DNA from: Chamaecrista fasciculata
Lineage: Eukaryota; Streptophyta; Magnoliopsida; Fabales; Fabaceae
Direction: 5' to 3'
Length of the DNA: 64,000 nucleotides
Assembly: GCA_003254925.1 (NCBI GenBank)
Contig: QANZ01049750.1
Location: 1 to 64,000 of the forward strand
Shown here piece by piece: positions 35,365 through 47,459 of the stretch (position 1 is the stretch's first letter; each line of letters starts with the position of its first letter). Both the position numbers and the translations under genes were made by a program. The notes under the pieces are model-generated. The model worked only from the letters and a program-made list of their open reading frames with translations, was not told the DNA's origin and did no database searches.

Positions 35365-35760
35365 GATACAAGTATAAGTTTTTAGGAGAATCACACCTCA
35401 AAAATTAGTTGTTGAAGTTGAAGAGCTTAAGGGTTTATACTCGTATCAATTAATACTTTCATTGAGAGCTCACCGATACAGAGGAGGCGACCTATAGGAT
35501 GGATTAAGGTACGTACAATGTGTCATGCCGAATACTGAAAGTTGTATGGAGTCGCCAAAAGTGAAAAGAGCTATCAATGGACCGTTGTGGACGTCGGCTT
35601 TTGAAGGGGTATCATGATACGAGTCCCACATCGGGTAGATAGGTAAGGGTAAAGCACTATATAAGGCCTTAGGTTCTCCAACTTCAACAACTAATTAGTT
35701 TTTGAGATGTGGTTCTCCTAAAGGCTTATGTTAATTGAATTAGAAAAGCCAAATAGTTGA
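35365..35760 (+). repeat. Inverted-repeat-bounded unit, tandem copy 1 (USE/TATA-like promoter pair)
   Basis: A unit of about 395 bp. Its left arm (about 35365-35430) and right arm (about 35667-35732) are inverted copies of each other, with phrases such as TTAGGAGAA/TTCTCCTAA and TTGTTGAAGTT/AACTTCAACAA. Inside are GTCCCACATCG at 35623-35633 and TATATAA at 35658-35664, 24 bp apart. These match the plant snRNA upstream sequence element and TATA box at the spacing typical of Pol III snRNA genes, but no known snRNA follows. A similar motif pair also occurs in plant LTR-type repeats, so a fossil element is an alternative. Confidence 0.65.
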
Positions 35761-35807
35761 ACCAACCCGCCCTAAACCCAACCCAACCCAACCCGTGAAC
35801 ACCCCTA

Positions 35808-36217
35808 GATACGAGTATAAGTTCTCAAGAGAACCACACCTCAAAAACTAATTGTTGAAGTTTGAGAGCTTAAGGGCTTATACTCGTATCAATTGGTACT
35901 TTCATTGAGAGCTCACCGATACGGAGGGGGCGACCTATAGGATGGATTAAGGTACGTACGATGTGTCGTGCCGAATACTGAAAGTTGTATGGAGTCGCCA
36001 AAAGTGAAAAGAGCTGTCAATGGATAGTGTGGGCTGTTGTGGATGTCGGCTTTTGAAGGGGTATGTCATGATACGAGTCCTACATCGAGTAGATAGCTAA
36101 GGGTAAAGCACTATATAAGGCCTTAGGTTCACCAACTTCAACAGTTGACTAATTTTTGAGATGTGGTTCTCGGACAGGCTTATTATGTTAATTGAATTAG
36201 AAAAGCCAAATAGTTGA
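35808..36217 (+). repeat. Inverted-repeat-bounded unit, tandem copy 2
   Basis: A second copy of the unit at 35365-35760, colinear along its length and separated by a C/A-rich spacer (35761-35807). It opens with GATACGAGTATAAG and closes its left arm with the perfect reverse complement CTTATACTCGTATC (ending 35890). The USE-like word is degraded (GTCCTACATCG), while the TATATAA and the 24-bp spacing are kept. Its end is about 140 bp before the methyltransferase start codon, so it covers that gene's upstream promoter. Confidence 0.65.
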
Positions 36218-36279
36218 AACGTGTTGCACGAGGAGGATGGAGCTTTACACGTAGGTAGGTAAAGTGGAATTATAAATTA

Positions 36280-36289
36280 TATATAAATA
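36280..36289 (+). promoter_or_regulatory. TATA box of the O-methyltransferase gene
   Basis: TATATAAATA lies 80 bp before the ATG at 36360, between the tandem unit and the coding sequence. Confidence 0.65.
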
Positions 36290-36359
36290 GGGAAGAGGGG
36301 GGGAGGAGATAGGGAATAGGGAAATCTAGAAAGATTGAGAAAATAATAGAAGGAGTGCG

Positions 36360-37448
36360 ATGGGAGAAGAAGGGGAGAGTGTGAAGGTGAGTAGAGAAGA
36401 AGAAGAAGAAGAAGAAGCAGAGAAGGAGATATACAAATACATATTCGGGTTTGTGGAGATGGGAGTGGTGAAGTGCGGCATCCAGCTGAACATCCCTGAC
36501 ACTGTCCCGGACACAACCCCCGTGAGCCTCTCCCAACTGGCTTCCACCTTAAACTGCGACCCCTCCATGCTGTACCGCATCATGCGATTCCTCACTCACC
36601 GCAACATCTTCAAAGTGATGAAACATGATGATGATGATGATGATACGTGTTATTATGGTCACACCCCTCTGTCCCATCTGTTGAAGAGAGACAGAATGGC
36701 TCCCTTTGTGGTGTTGGAGAGCAGCCCGGTGATGTTGGCTCCGTGGCACAATCTGAGTGGCCGAGTGTTGGCCAACGGCACCTCTTCCTTCCAGAAGGCG
36801 CACGGGGATGACGTGTGGAGTTACGCTGCTCGAGACGCGGCTCACAGTGACCTCATCAACGACGCTATGGCCTGTGATGCCCGCACCGCCGTCAAGGCTA
36901 TGATGTCCTCATCGGAGTGCAGGGAGGTGTTTGACAAACTCACTACCATCGTGGATGTCGGCGGAGGCAATGGCACTGCCATGAGGGAACTCTCCCGCGC
37001 CTGTCCCTCCCTCACATCCCTCGTCAACTTCGACCTTCCCCATGTTATTCATCATAATCATAATCATGATAACAAAGTACAACACGTGGCAGGAGACATG
37101 TTCGTGAGTGTTCCTAAAGCCCAGGCTGTGCTTCTCATGTGGGTCTTGCATGACTGGGGAGATCACGAATGCATCCACATCCTTAAGAATTGTAGGCAAG
37201 CCATAGTTGATCATCACAATAAGGGCAGGGTTCTCATTGCAGAGGCTGTCCTAGAGGACGACCACCAGAAGAAGAATTCCAACAACGACGTAGCCTTAAT
37301 GCTGGACATGGTGATGATGGCTCACACCAACATCGGCAAGGAGAGGACACTCTCCCAATGGGATTCCCTTCTCAAACAAGCCGGCTTCTCCTCTTTCACT
37401 CCTATACACCTCAATTCTGTCAAGTCCCTCCTCGTCTGCACCCTTTAG
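36360..37448 (+). CDS. Class II S-adenosylmethionine-dependent O-methyltransferase (COMT/flavonoid-OMT-like)
   Basis: A single uninterrupted frame of 362 residues, the usual family length. The N-terminal dimerisation domain includes SLSQLASTL and LYRIMRFLTH (near 56-80). The SAM-binding motif I VDVGGGNGT is at 198-206. The catalytic base is His264 in WVLHDWGD, and the supporting acidic residue Glu328 is in GKERT. The family methylates hydroxyls of phenylpropanoids, flavonoids or alkaloids in the cytosol; the substrate cannot be read from sequence. Odd points are a run of seven glutamates at 13-19 from a GAA repeat, a run of Asp at 90-95 from a GAT repeat, and a His/Asn-rich insert near 229-238. 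Most plant relatives have at least one intron, so a retrocopy origin is possible, although no poly(A) tail is seen. Confidence 0.93.
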   Translation: MGEEGESVKVSREEEEEEEAEKEIYKYIFGFVEMGVVKCGIQLNIPDTVPDTTPVSLSQLASTLNCDPSMLYRIMRFLTHRNIFKVMKHDDDDDDTCYYGHTPLSHLLKRDRMAPFVVLESSPVMLAPWHNLSGRVLANGTSSFQKAHGDDVWSYAARDAAHSDLINDAMACDARTAVKAMMSSSECREVFDKLTTIVDVGGGNGTAMRELSRACPSLTSLVNFDLPHVIHHNHNHDNKVQHVAGDMFVSVPKAQAVLLMWVLHDWGDHECIHILKNCRQAIVDHHNKGRVLIAEAVLEDDHQKKNSNNDVALMLDMVMMAHTNIGKERTLSQWDSLLKQAGFSSFTPIHLNSVKSLLVCTL

Positions 37449-38437
37449 CTACCTACTCTCTCTACGTTTTCATTAATTACCCCTACTCTGTGTGCACGCC
37501 TTCCTCATTCGCCAAATAAACTTCACTCCCACTGCCTCCCTCTTATTAATATATATCATCATTCTAATAGTAATTTGGTTTCACCCTCCCCCATCTTCAA
37601 TTATCCCCATTCATTCTTACTTTACATCCTTCTATTTCTCTCCCTGCATTACCTACTTATTTTCCACACTTTTTCTTTCCTCCAACGTACAATACAACTA
37701 TCTATAGTTCTATACATTATATATATATATATATATGGATATATACGTACCTACCACCTACTCCACCCTACATGTCACATCTGATTTCTTTTCTTGCATA
37801 TATCATAAATTAAACAAATTAATCTAACACTATGCCAGCCGCTGAGTACTGAGTAGAACGTAACGACTCACGACAAGGATTACATCTATCAACCCAACTC
37901 TTTCTACTTTTCCTGTTCAATTAAAAATTGTAAATGTTGGCTTTCTATGTTCAAAAAGTTCTTCCCGATTATATATATATATATAAATATATATGGGCCA
38001 ATCAGTAATTAGCTGTCGGCCATAATAATCCCACCAATCGAGGCAAGCAAAAAAGTTATTGTGCATTATTATCTCATTCTATATTTTATCATTCTTTTCT
38101 CGGTAGTGGATTTCAGCAGATAATGGCCATGGGAAATAGCTTTATACCCCAATTACAGAAGGGAGATCGAGCAATGTAAAACAAGAATCCCACGAATGAA
38201 GTCGCCTTCTTTTCACACTCAAATTTCTTACATATAGTCATATACACACTGATTATCATTTTTTTCTACAACTAAACTCTCTTTAATGGTATATCAATCT
38301 AATCATAAAAAGGCATACAAGATCGAGCATGTTCTCCGAAACTGCTTACATGTCCTTTTATAATTGGTTTGTCTACCAATCTCTTTTGTAAGTGTAATCT
38401 AGCTTCTAAACCGAACCCCACCTTGCTTGTAGCCAAA
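37449..38437. other. Convergent 3' intergenic region
   Basis: Holds the 3' UTRs of the methyltransferase and of the minus-strand membrane-protein gene. TA microsatellites occur at about 37713-37735 and 37972-37992. No gene was seen. Confidence 0.5.
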
Positions 38438-40145
38438 CTATTTGTGACTTGGTAATTTTAGACCCAGTTTCATAGGCTTACTTGCAGCTAACACCACAGA
38501 AACCTTACATGCGAGAAATCCCATCATTCCAACAATAAGTTCCTTTGGTCCCAAGCTCACCTGTAGATCTCCCGAGCCATACCTCACTGCAAATATAGCA
38601 AAACCTATTGCCAATGCCACGCTTAATATCGGTCCCTTTAATCCTCCAAACACTGGATTCTTTCTGCTCTGTTCATTACCCATTGATTCTGGGACGGGCA
38701 AATCATCCACAGATCTCTGCAATAATAGCAGATACAAGAAGCCTCCGACCCCACCAATCAAGAATGCATAGCCAGCATTTTTCCCAGCTGAGAAGGAAGC
38801 AACTGATGTACCAAATAATACCAGCATAGCATCATAAAACAGCAATGAAAACTTCAAATCTGCATATTCTTTCATGCTCTCCTCATTTGATGTCTTTGGA
38901 TGTAGGAGCAGGGTATTATTAGAAGGGTTTTTGCTAAAAAAGACAAGGGGATCAATCCCCGTCAGCTCAGTAACAAGACTGGGTCTTAATTCCAGCATGG
39001 ACACATCACTTCCCTCACCAACCAAAACATCCTCATTCTCAAAGTCACACTGGAAACCAGTGTAATCACATGATGCCTCACCTTCTTGTAATGATGATTG
39101 GCATTCACAACTGATAACTGTTAAGGACACACTTCCCAGTCGCCATTGACCTGACCTTAGAGTGAGAAGAAGAAAAGTAGTTAGAGGAAAGGGGAAACTC
39201 ATTCGATCAATCAATGATTAAAATGTAAATAGGATAAGAGTGAGTTTCTATTTGTTGAACAGAACATTTAAAGAAATGGGGCAAATGAGCCAGTTTAGAG
39301 AGACAAAACGTAATTTTAATCATCAGTGCAATGAGGACGATTTTCTCTTTATGAAAATAAACTTGAGTCTGGTGAATCTTAACTACTTTATAAACAAATC
39401 CCCTCATAAGATTTACCTGATTCAACACTGACCCAAAGAGCCTTCACTCTTGCAATTTTAGGACCCTCAAAGATGAATTCATCAACAGAACCTCTTTGGA
39501 AATGAAGCATGTTAACATCAACTATATCCCCTGATTCAGTAGAATGATCAGTCATCAAAGTTGCGGGTATCCTCTGTAATATGGAATTCCCATCTTCATC
39601 TATCAAGCATATAAGAACTCCAGCATTCAAATCGCTCAAGCCTGAGCCATATATGTTACTGGTACATAACTTGACCCTGAATAAAGACTTTGATGTATCC
39701 TCCTTCAGAGACCAAGAAATATTTTCCGTTAAGGTATTTGTGCATAGTTTCACTTCCGAGCCGGGTAAGAGACGAGAAGGTCTCACATAGTTCTGAAAAT
39801 CTGGCGCAATGGCACAAACAACTTGTGAAAATTTGGGCTTGGGTCCAAAATGTACAAGATAAACACATACCAAATGTCATTACAAGAAAGAAGTTATGTA
39901 ATCGAGTAATTCATAATTAATTGTGTCATTAGTTTGGGAATTATACATAAATGAGAACAGTTGATTAAAGAGAAAAACCCTAAAAGTATACCTTGGAAAG
40001 CAGATTGTTTGGCCCGAACAGCAAAACGGGAAGGGGCGATTGGAGAGTGAATGGGTGGTGAATGAAAGGGCGAAGTGAATGGTTTTCGTGTTAGGAAGCT
40101 TTGGCATGTTGAAGTGAGAGAGGTCCGAAGATGAATTGCCTCCAT
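38438..40145 (-). CDS. Predicted plastid membrane protein with PLAT-like region, function unknown
   Basis: Three exons, read downward: 40145-39992, 39821-39417 and 39150-38438. Phase is consistent and the product has 423 residues. The N-terminus is rich in Ser/Thr/Pro and basic residues with a single acid, like a chloroplast transit peptide. Residues about 60-200 resemble a beta-sandwich of the PLAT/LH2 type (FQRGSVDEFIF, then ARVKALWVSVESGQW). The C-terminal third has four hydrophobic segments: 287-306, 312-330, 360-377 and 390-409. I believe this is a conserved plant protein of unknown function and do not assign a role. The acceptor before 39821 has a weak pyrimidine tract, so that boundary is the least certain. 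Confidence 0.8.
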
Positions 40146-41782
40146 CGCTGAAAGGAGAAGAAGAAAGCAGATATTTTTACTTTTTTTTTTAGTTGCGTAT
40201 GTATGCACGTGGCAATGGGCTAATTTACGAGCCTCACAGCCTCACTCATCAGATATTTGCTACATAAAAATCTGGTAAGGTTGACTTTATAATGTTCAAT
40301 TTATTTCAGTGAAGATAGATTTAGCAGAATTTTGGAGTCAAAAATCATTTTGTTGGGTCATGCCAGTACCACTTCGTGGGCTCTTGTCCAAACCCATCAT
40401 TTCTTGGGCTCTTGTCAACAATCATTTTGTGAAAAGAGACAAATCAGGATAATTCTAATTTCAAATGGATCAATGAAACCTTTTATTCAACTAACAAAAC
40501 TTGTAGAGGAATGTATCTTTTTTTCAAAAATAAAAGCTGCACATAAAATGTGGTAGAGAAAACACAAAGTATGAAATATATATAACAACAAGCACTTGAA
40601 GTGTTACTTTTCTTATACGATAAATAAAGGACACGTTTCATCTATAAGTTAGGTTGAGAGGCAGAAGTTGAGAGAAATAGAAAGAAGAAGCTTCATATTG
40701 CACTTTCTTTTTTAGTTCATATTAGGATGAGAGGCAATATCCAAAGAGACCGTCGTTTATGCAAAGAGTTACACATTTGTAGTTGTTTTTAAAACTTATT
40801 TTTCTTTAAGATTGTGTAAAATATTTTTAATTAATATATATTTACAGATCTTGAGATGTAATTAAAGTTGGAATTTTTTATTATTAGATTGTTTTTATAC
40901 CGATCAAATAATTTAATATTGTAATTACAAATGAGAATATACTTGGATTTCTGTTTAATTGTGATATAGGTTAGATTATCCACATGCCTATTAGGTAAAG
41001 ATTACAACTCAAATCTGAAAGTATTAGTAATTATCTCATTAAACAACTAATTTAAGTACAAAGTTATTTTGTGGCAAAGTTTGAAGGATATACTTTACAA
41101 TCAAGTATTTAATGAGCCTATCAAATTTTATTATCTCTTCGAGGATTTTTCTTATTTGTTAAAAGTCTTATTTATATGAGTTTTTTTTTTGAGTTAAACC
41201 TTCTTTTTATACTTAAATTTGACTATTATAATTTTGTCTCCTCTAAATCAATAAATTTATCTATGATAATTTATTTACTTTTTCCAATTTATTTTAAAGA
41301 TTTATTATTTGTATATATCGTTTATCTTCCAATTAAATGATAAAAAAAATCCAAAACTTTTCGATAGCTTAAAATTTTTATAGTATTAGTGTATTACCAA
41401 TTGTTTTGGGCCAAGTTAGTATCACCAAATTCGTGTTTTCTAAACAATGATGAGATAATGGGGACGGAAATGTATCTGCATGATTGAATCGGACATCATG
41501 AAGAGATAAAAGCAATATGAAATTGAATTCCAAAGTTGCCAACCCGCAATGTTTTCCTCCGATAAACACCCAAAGCCAAATGATCACGAAACTCCAAAGT
41601 GTAGTTTACGAGTTTAGGCTTTCCTTTTCAGTTTCATTTGCCTTCCATTATATATACTAGATAGATGTCAAATACTAATCCATTCCTAACTTATTATTTT
41701 TAATCGCTTCACTAACAAGCTATTTCAAATTTCAATAGTATTTCGCGGAATTTACTTTAATTTAAAAATATATTATATATAT

Positions 41783-41818
<36 letters not shown>

Positions 41819-42733
41819 AAGAAAGTGCCCTGCATGTGATTGGCCAAAAAATCATGGTATGAGAGATTCTAGATTTATGGTGATCCATTGAGATTCCATT
41901 GAGATTCCATTGAGATTCCAATCTCTAATTTATGCTTACTTTCCGAAAATATCAGTCAACTTGTCATGTACATCTAAAAAAGATACCGACATTTCTTAAA
42001 TCATTGAAGGGACTACGTATTCATTTCATTTCAAAATTGTAACCTTTGAAAAAGAGGTGATGGATATGCTGAGATCAGTATCACTATCACAAGGTGGAAT
42101 TTAAAAGTAACGAATAACTTTAAAAATTGAATCGATAAATTATTAAATAAATTAAAAAATGAATAACTTTATATATATCTGATAAAAATCAATTACACAT
42201 GCATCTAACTATTTTTTTAAATAAGATATATTTGGATATTTGTTTTCTCAATCATTAATTTGATTGATAAATGTTGATGTTGATTCCTTCACGTGCTTTG
42301 GGTGGGGCCAATATATTCACAAATTTTGATAGTTGATTACAATTTACACACCGTAGGAGGTGTTGATGAAATTACCTTCCACTCCCCATGGCCCATACCG
42401 ATAATGCTTTCAGATGCAAGCTGAGAATTCCCGACTATGCTCTGGCCAAAAAAAAGAAAAGAATAATTCCCAACTATGCTCCATATACATATATATGTCA
42501 TTTCCTAATTTCCTCCGTTATTCCCGTTCAAACATTACTTGTGGAATAATATTGTGAGAGATATGACTTATAGTTTTAGCTTTTAGGTGCAACTTTGACC
42601 ATGATCGATGCAAGATTAGAATCCCTTCTCCATCTTACAACAAATAGGAACAGGAAACTGAAATTGCTGCATCTCTTCTTTTGGTCAGATTCTCACACCT
42701 AAGTCCTAACTAACATGACTTGTTCAGTTATTC
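40146..42733. other. Intergenic region
   Basis: AT-rich. Contains an (AT)n run at about 41789-41816 and three tandem copies of an 11-bp unit CCATTGAGATT at about 41884-41917. The short open frames are not convincing genes. Confidence 0.45.
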
Positions 42734-42742
42734 TATATAAAA
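42734..42742 (+). promoter_or_regulatory. TATA box of the polyamine transporter gene
   Basis: TATATAAAA about 100 bp before the chosen ATG at 42837. A position this close upstream leaves little room for a start at the in-frame GTG at 42762, which supports the ATG. Confidence 0.6.
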
Positions 42743-42836
42743 GCATATTGATATTTTAAAAGTGAAAGAACAGTTTTGGTTGGGAATTGCTGGAGGCTTG
42801 AAATTAATTCCAAATCAGAAGCCAAAACAACCCCTT

Positions 42837-44210
42837 ATGGAGGAAGAATCCCAGCAGCAGCAACAACTTCTGGAAACTGAAGGCAATCCCAAGACACTTG
42901 GTCTAATTTCTCTGGTGTTTCTCATCTATTTTGAGGTCTCTGGTGGGCCTTATGGTGAAGAGTCCACGGTTGGGGCTGCAGGGCCACTTTTAGCCATCCT
43001 TGGCTTCCTCATCTTCCCCTTCATCTGGAGCATGCCGGAGGCTCTTATCACAGCTGAGCTAGCCACCGCCTTCCCCGGCAATGGCGGATTTGTCATTTGG
43101 GCTAATGAAGCCTTTGGTCCTTTTTGGGGTTCTCTCATGGGTTTCTGGAAGTTCTTCAGTGGGGTCATCAACATGGCTTCATACCCTGTTCTTTGTATTG
43201 ACTATCTCAACCTAGTCATTCCATCTGTCTCTTCTGGCTCACCTCGCTATCTCTCCATATTCCTCTTCACCTCACTCCTCTCTTTTCTGAATTATACTGG
43301 TTTGACCATAGTTGGCTATACTGCAGTAGCTCTAGGTGTTGTTTCACTTATGCCATTTCTATTGATTTCCTTGATTTCAATTCCCAGAATTCATCCCAGC
43401 AGATGGCTGAGTTTGGGTGAGAAGGGTGTGAAGAAGGATTGGAGTTTGTACTTCAATACCCTGTTTTGGAACTTGAACTTTTGGGATAGTGCTAGTACTT
43501 TGGCCGGTGAAGTTGAGGAACCCCAGAAAACATTCCCAAGGGCCTTGTTATCTGCTGGATTGCTCACTTGTTTGGCTTATATAATCCCTTTGCTGGCTGC
43601 CACTGGAGCCATACCACTTGACCAAGAAAATTGGTCTAATGGGTATTTTGCAGATGTGGCTGAAATCATTGCCGGGAAGTGGTTGAAATACTGGATGGAA
43701 ATTGGTGCTGTTCTATCCAACATTGGATTATTTGAAGCTCAATTAAGCAGTGCAGCGTACCAAATTCTGGGAATGGCAGATTTGGGATTTCTACCTGGGA
43801 CTTTTGGTGAAAGATCCAGGTGGTTTAACACTCCTTGGTTGGGCATTCTGATGTCAACAGTGATATCCCTTGCAATGTCTTACCTGAGTTTCACAGATAT
43901 TATATCAACAGTAAATTTCTTGTACAGTTTAGGGATGCTGTTGGAGTTGGCATCTTATCTTAGGTTGAGAAGCAAGTACCCAACATTGAAGAGGCCATTT
44001 GAGGTTCCAATGAGGTTGCCTGGTCTGGTAGTGATGTGTCTGGTGCCATCCGTGCTTCTACTCTATATCATTCTTATTGCTTCCAAAATTGTGTATGTGG
44101 TTAGTGCTTTATTGACTGCCCTTGGGATTCTGTTGTATTATTTCATGAATCTCTGCAAGTCCAAGAACTGGTTTCACTTCAGAAATGTTGGAGAAAGACT
44201 CCAAGATTAA
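42837..44210 (+). CDS. Polyamine transporter, PUT/LAT family (APC superfamily), PUT4-like
   Basis: An intronless frame of 457 residues from ATG 42837. An open frame extends upstream to a GTG at 42762, but there is no upstream ATG. After a Glu/Gln-rich N-terminus, the first membrane segment has the family signature [18 protein letters not shown]. It is followed by [20 protein letters not shown] and [20 protein letters not shown], which are hallmark PUT sequences. About 12 hydrophobic segments are present and the C-terminus is short. The family imports putrescine, spermidine and spermine with protons, at the plasma membrane, Golgi or ER; some members also carry paraquat. The closest remembered relative is Arabidopsis At3g13620. 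The length is slightly below that of the Arabidopsis proteins, consistent with a short N-terminus. Confidence 0.94.
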   Translation: MEEESQQQQQLLETEGNPKTLGLISLVFLIYFEVSGGPYGEESTVGAAGPLLAILGFLIFPFIWSMPEALITAELATAFPGNGGFVIWANEAFGPFWGSLMGFWKFFSGVINMASYPVLCIDYLNLVIPSVSSGSPRYLSIFLFTSLLSFLNYTGLTIVGYTAVALGVVSLMPFLLISLISIPRIHPSRWLSLGEKGVKKDWSLYFNTLFWNLNFWDSASTLAGEVEEPQKTFPRALLSAGLLTCLAYIIPLLAATGAIPLDQENWSNGYFADVAEIIAGKWLKYWMEIGAVLSNIGLFEAQLSSAAYQILGMADLGFLPGTFGERSRWFNTPWLGILMSTVISLAMSYLSFTDIISTVNFLYSLGMLLELASYLRLRSKYPTLKRPFEVPMRLPGLVVMCLVPSVLLLYIILIASKIVYVVSALLTALGILLYYFMNLCKSKNWFHFRNVGERLQD

Positions 44211-44508
44211 CACCACTGTGATTTATAGAAGCTGGGGATCATTCATTACTCCTAGTGCATATTTAATATTTTGTTTATTATATTCAAGAAAGTGATTGCT
44301 CCGAATTTGTTATTATGATTTTTTTTTTCAGATGAAATTTAGAGCATGGATTCTCTTTAATTTGATGTCCCTTCATATTTTATCTTCACTGAAGGGAAGT
44401 AATCATTTTCCGACTACTCCTGCAACTTTATGACTTCTTAGGAGGAAATCCAACACGAACTAGTGAGTTGTGACAACTGACAAGCACCTATTTAATATGG
44501 GCTAAAAA

Positions 44509-45296
44509 TTTATTTTGGTCTCCAATGTTTATCTTAAATTTTCTTTTGGTCCTTAATAATTTTTTGTTTTGTTTTAGTCTTTAGTGTTTTCTAAAAGTTT
44601 CATAATTGGTCCCTAACTATTGAATGTGGTCATATATCTCTTTTCAAACACGAACGCAATGAAATCAAAGCAACTGGTTAAATTTAGTGAGTTTTTTCTT
44701 TGTTCAGTTGGAGTCATCGACAAATGAAATAAAATTGGGCTAAGAAATGAACTGTTTGTTTCGTGAATTTAGTCATATCTCTCTCGTCTCAAATTCAAAT
44801 GTAACGAAATCAAAGCTAAAAATTGCTCTTGACAAACTCTTTCTCTGTCTAATTGGGGTTATTGGAGTTAAATAGTACTTCGAAAGTGAGTTTGGTTAGC
44901 ACTATTTGACCTCGTTTGCCGATAAACCTCATCTAGACAGAGAAAGAATTAGTCAAGAGTACTTTGTAACTTCAATTTCGTTGTATTCAGATTTGAAACG
45001 AGAGAGATATGACCAAATTCATGAAACAAACGATCTATTTTTTTACCCGATTTCATGTTCGATTTGACTTTTTTTGCAGATAACTTCATCTAGACAAAAA
45101 AATAACTCATAAAATTTAACATTTAGCTATGCTTTCATTGTTTTCAGGTTTGAAACGAGAGAGATATAACCACATTCAATAATTAATGACTAATTGTGAA
45201 ATTTTTAAGAAACATTAAGGATCAAAACAAAACAAAAAAAAAGGGACCAAAACGATACTTAGGATAAATATTAGCGACCAAAATAAGGTCTTGACC
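44509..45296. mobile_element. Large foldback element (about 0.8 kb)
   Basis: Two arms of about 370 bp (44509-44880 and 44930-45296) are inverted copies at roughly three-quarters identity. They share landmarks such as CATATCTCTCTCGT and its complement ACGAGAGAGATATG. The ends read TTATTTTGGTC and GACCAAAATAA. It has no coding sequence. I could not find a clean target duplication, so the superfamily is open (MULE-type foldback is likely by analogy). Related fragments are at 34550-34700 and about 50160-50450. Confidence 0.7.
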
Positions 45297-45299
45297 ATT

Positions 45300-47420
45300 A
45301 ACATTTATGATATCTGCATGGGCATAACAGTTTCTTATTCCTTTTTTATTCTTAGGTTAGCAATACCAGAATTGAAACATATAACTCTTTCACGCTTATT
45401 AATGCCTTTCTTGTATTTGCCATTCTATTTATAGCTTGTCTTTGATCGATGTTGTAAATTGCCATTCTATCTAGGATTTGAAAGAAGACAAACATGTCGG
45501 GCTTCTTTGCAGGCTTAAAAGTTAAGTAAAATGAGATAGTAATCTACACAAATGTTTAGGAAATTACGTAAATCAAAGTTGTAAAGTAAAGGGTGCATAA
45601 TACAGTGTTATAGCCATAGGCAAGGGAACAACTGAACAAGATTTTGTAAAATTAGGAAGAGTCCAGAATCCAGTAAAGATGTGTGTTCTGTCAATGGGCC
45701 ATGTCTTCCAGCTATAAGTATGTCTTTCGTTGTACAAAAAGTACAAACTACGAGTTATTGGATTTGGCCAATAGTCAGTTGGGCCCAAAGCGAAAATGCC
45801 CACGGTCATAATAGGCCCATAGATAGCAAGGTCTATTTGTACATATATACAGATCAGCTGTTCTTATGCTCCTTTTGACCAAAAAACAAAAATTGTTCCA
45901 ATGTTCCCCATTCTCTGCAATCCTCTCAAAAATCAAAATGTCCCTTCAATATATTTTTGAAATTTATATTTCTGTGAACACTCACATCGGATGAAGTAAT
46001 AATAAATCCTTCTAACAAGGTAAATTATTTAATTGGTTAAATTATAATAAATATGTTTTTATAGAAATAAAATAACCAAATAGATAGAATTTTTTTAAAA
46101 AAATTTAATATAACAATATTGTTTATTAAAAATTAAAAATATTTTCATGCCCCTAGATTTTTGAAAGAGTTACCAGTTCAATCAATCCAAATGGTGATTA
46201 AATTCTGGCCACAAAACTGATGATGACTAAATTTGATTATATATATCGTGAAAATATGAACAAAAAAATTAAAATCATTAAAAATTTCTCATAAACAATA
46301 TATTTTTTAATCCTATAAGGGTAATGATGACATATTCTTTATTTATTTTTTTCTACTTTCACGTTATTTTTCCTTTCTGGTTACTGAACTGATAAAGCAT
46401 AGGATTAAGACTATTGGCTCATACTAACCTAAAGTTTATCCAACCAGATTTCTATTTTTTTCTCTTATGATTACAATTTAATACATTTTTTTTATTGAAA
46501 TGATTAAAAATAAATAAATTATGCATGTTAATGAATTGTAGTTGAACCGACCAGATCATGATGTGCAGTCGAATTTTAAAACCATTATTCTGGACATAAA
46601 AGATATGTGTGATGTGTCGACGTGAGTGATGGACAGTAACATGAACACATTTCTTAAACCCAAATTGTAGGTAGTGTTAGAGATAAGTTAAATATTGGGT
46701 ATGTAGATTTGAGCGTATATATATTAAAATATAATATAAGAGAAGTAAATAGACAAGTGAAAGGTGGGTCTTACACGTATATAATCGGTCACAAAAAGAA
46801 AAACGCAGTTGAAAATTGTTAATTTCGCCCCTATGTGTGTAATAGATGCGGGCTAATGTTTCAATTATCGAAATTTATATGCCCTGACTATATACACATT
46901 AAAGGGTCGAACTTAATAAGTAATTAACAAACTCTAAATGCCGTCGTTTTCCTGAGCCTCTACATTATTATCTTCTATTATTTTGATATGGTTTCGAAAT
47001 ATCTTTTAAGGATAATATGGTATCAACGTGAAAAATATCTTTACATACTAAAATTATTCAGGGCAATGGACAACTTTCCCGCCAATAAAGGGAATTGTCA
47101 TGGAAACCAAAACATGTGCGTGAGTCAGAGTGTGTTTGTCCGAACGGAAAATAACGCTATAACTATTATTAAAGCTACCTTTACATATTTGCAACGAAAA
47201 CTGATTAGGAAATCCCAAATTGGCAACGATACTATATATCACCAACCAGTTGCGGGTGCACGCAACCTAGCTAATTAATAAGTAAGGATAGAGTTATCCG
47301 AAATTTGGAATGGATATTTTGGATCATCACTTCATTAAGATCAATCATCATACATTTACGTATAAGTATAACCACTCCTACTAATTAATACTATATATAC
47401 AATAAAAACCAATAAAAACC
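45300..47420. other. AT-rich intergenic region
   Basis: No recognisable gene. Short frames at 45573-45809 (-) and 46988-47278 (+) have no family resemblance. Confidence 0.4.
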
Positions 47421-47459
47421 AATTAAACTCCGCGCAAAAAAACCCCAGACAACCGTCTT

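Noticed and set aside
35623-35700. A canonical U6, U3 or 7SL RNA gene after the USE/TATA pair.
   Set aside because: The sequence after the TATA box matches none of the known 5' ends of these RNAs.
42762-42836. N-terminal extension of the polyamine transporter starting at a GTG.
   Set aside because: No ATG in the extension, the TATA box is only about 20-28 bp upstream, and the family N-terminus is satisfied by ATG 42837.
46988-47278. A 96-codon plus-strand open frame.
   Set aside because: No recognisable domain, AT-rich codons and no promoter or splice context.
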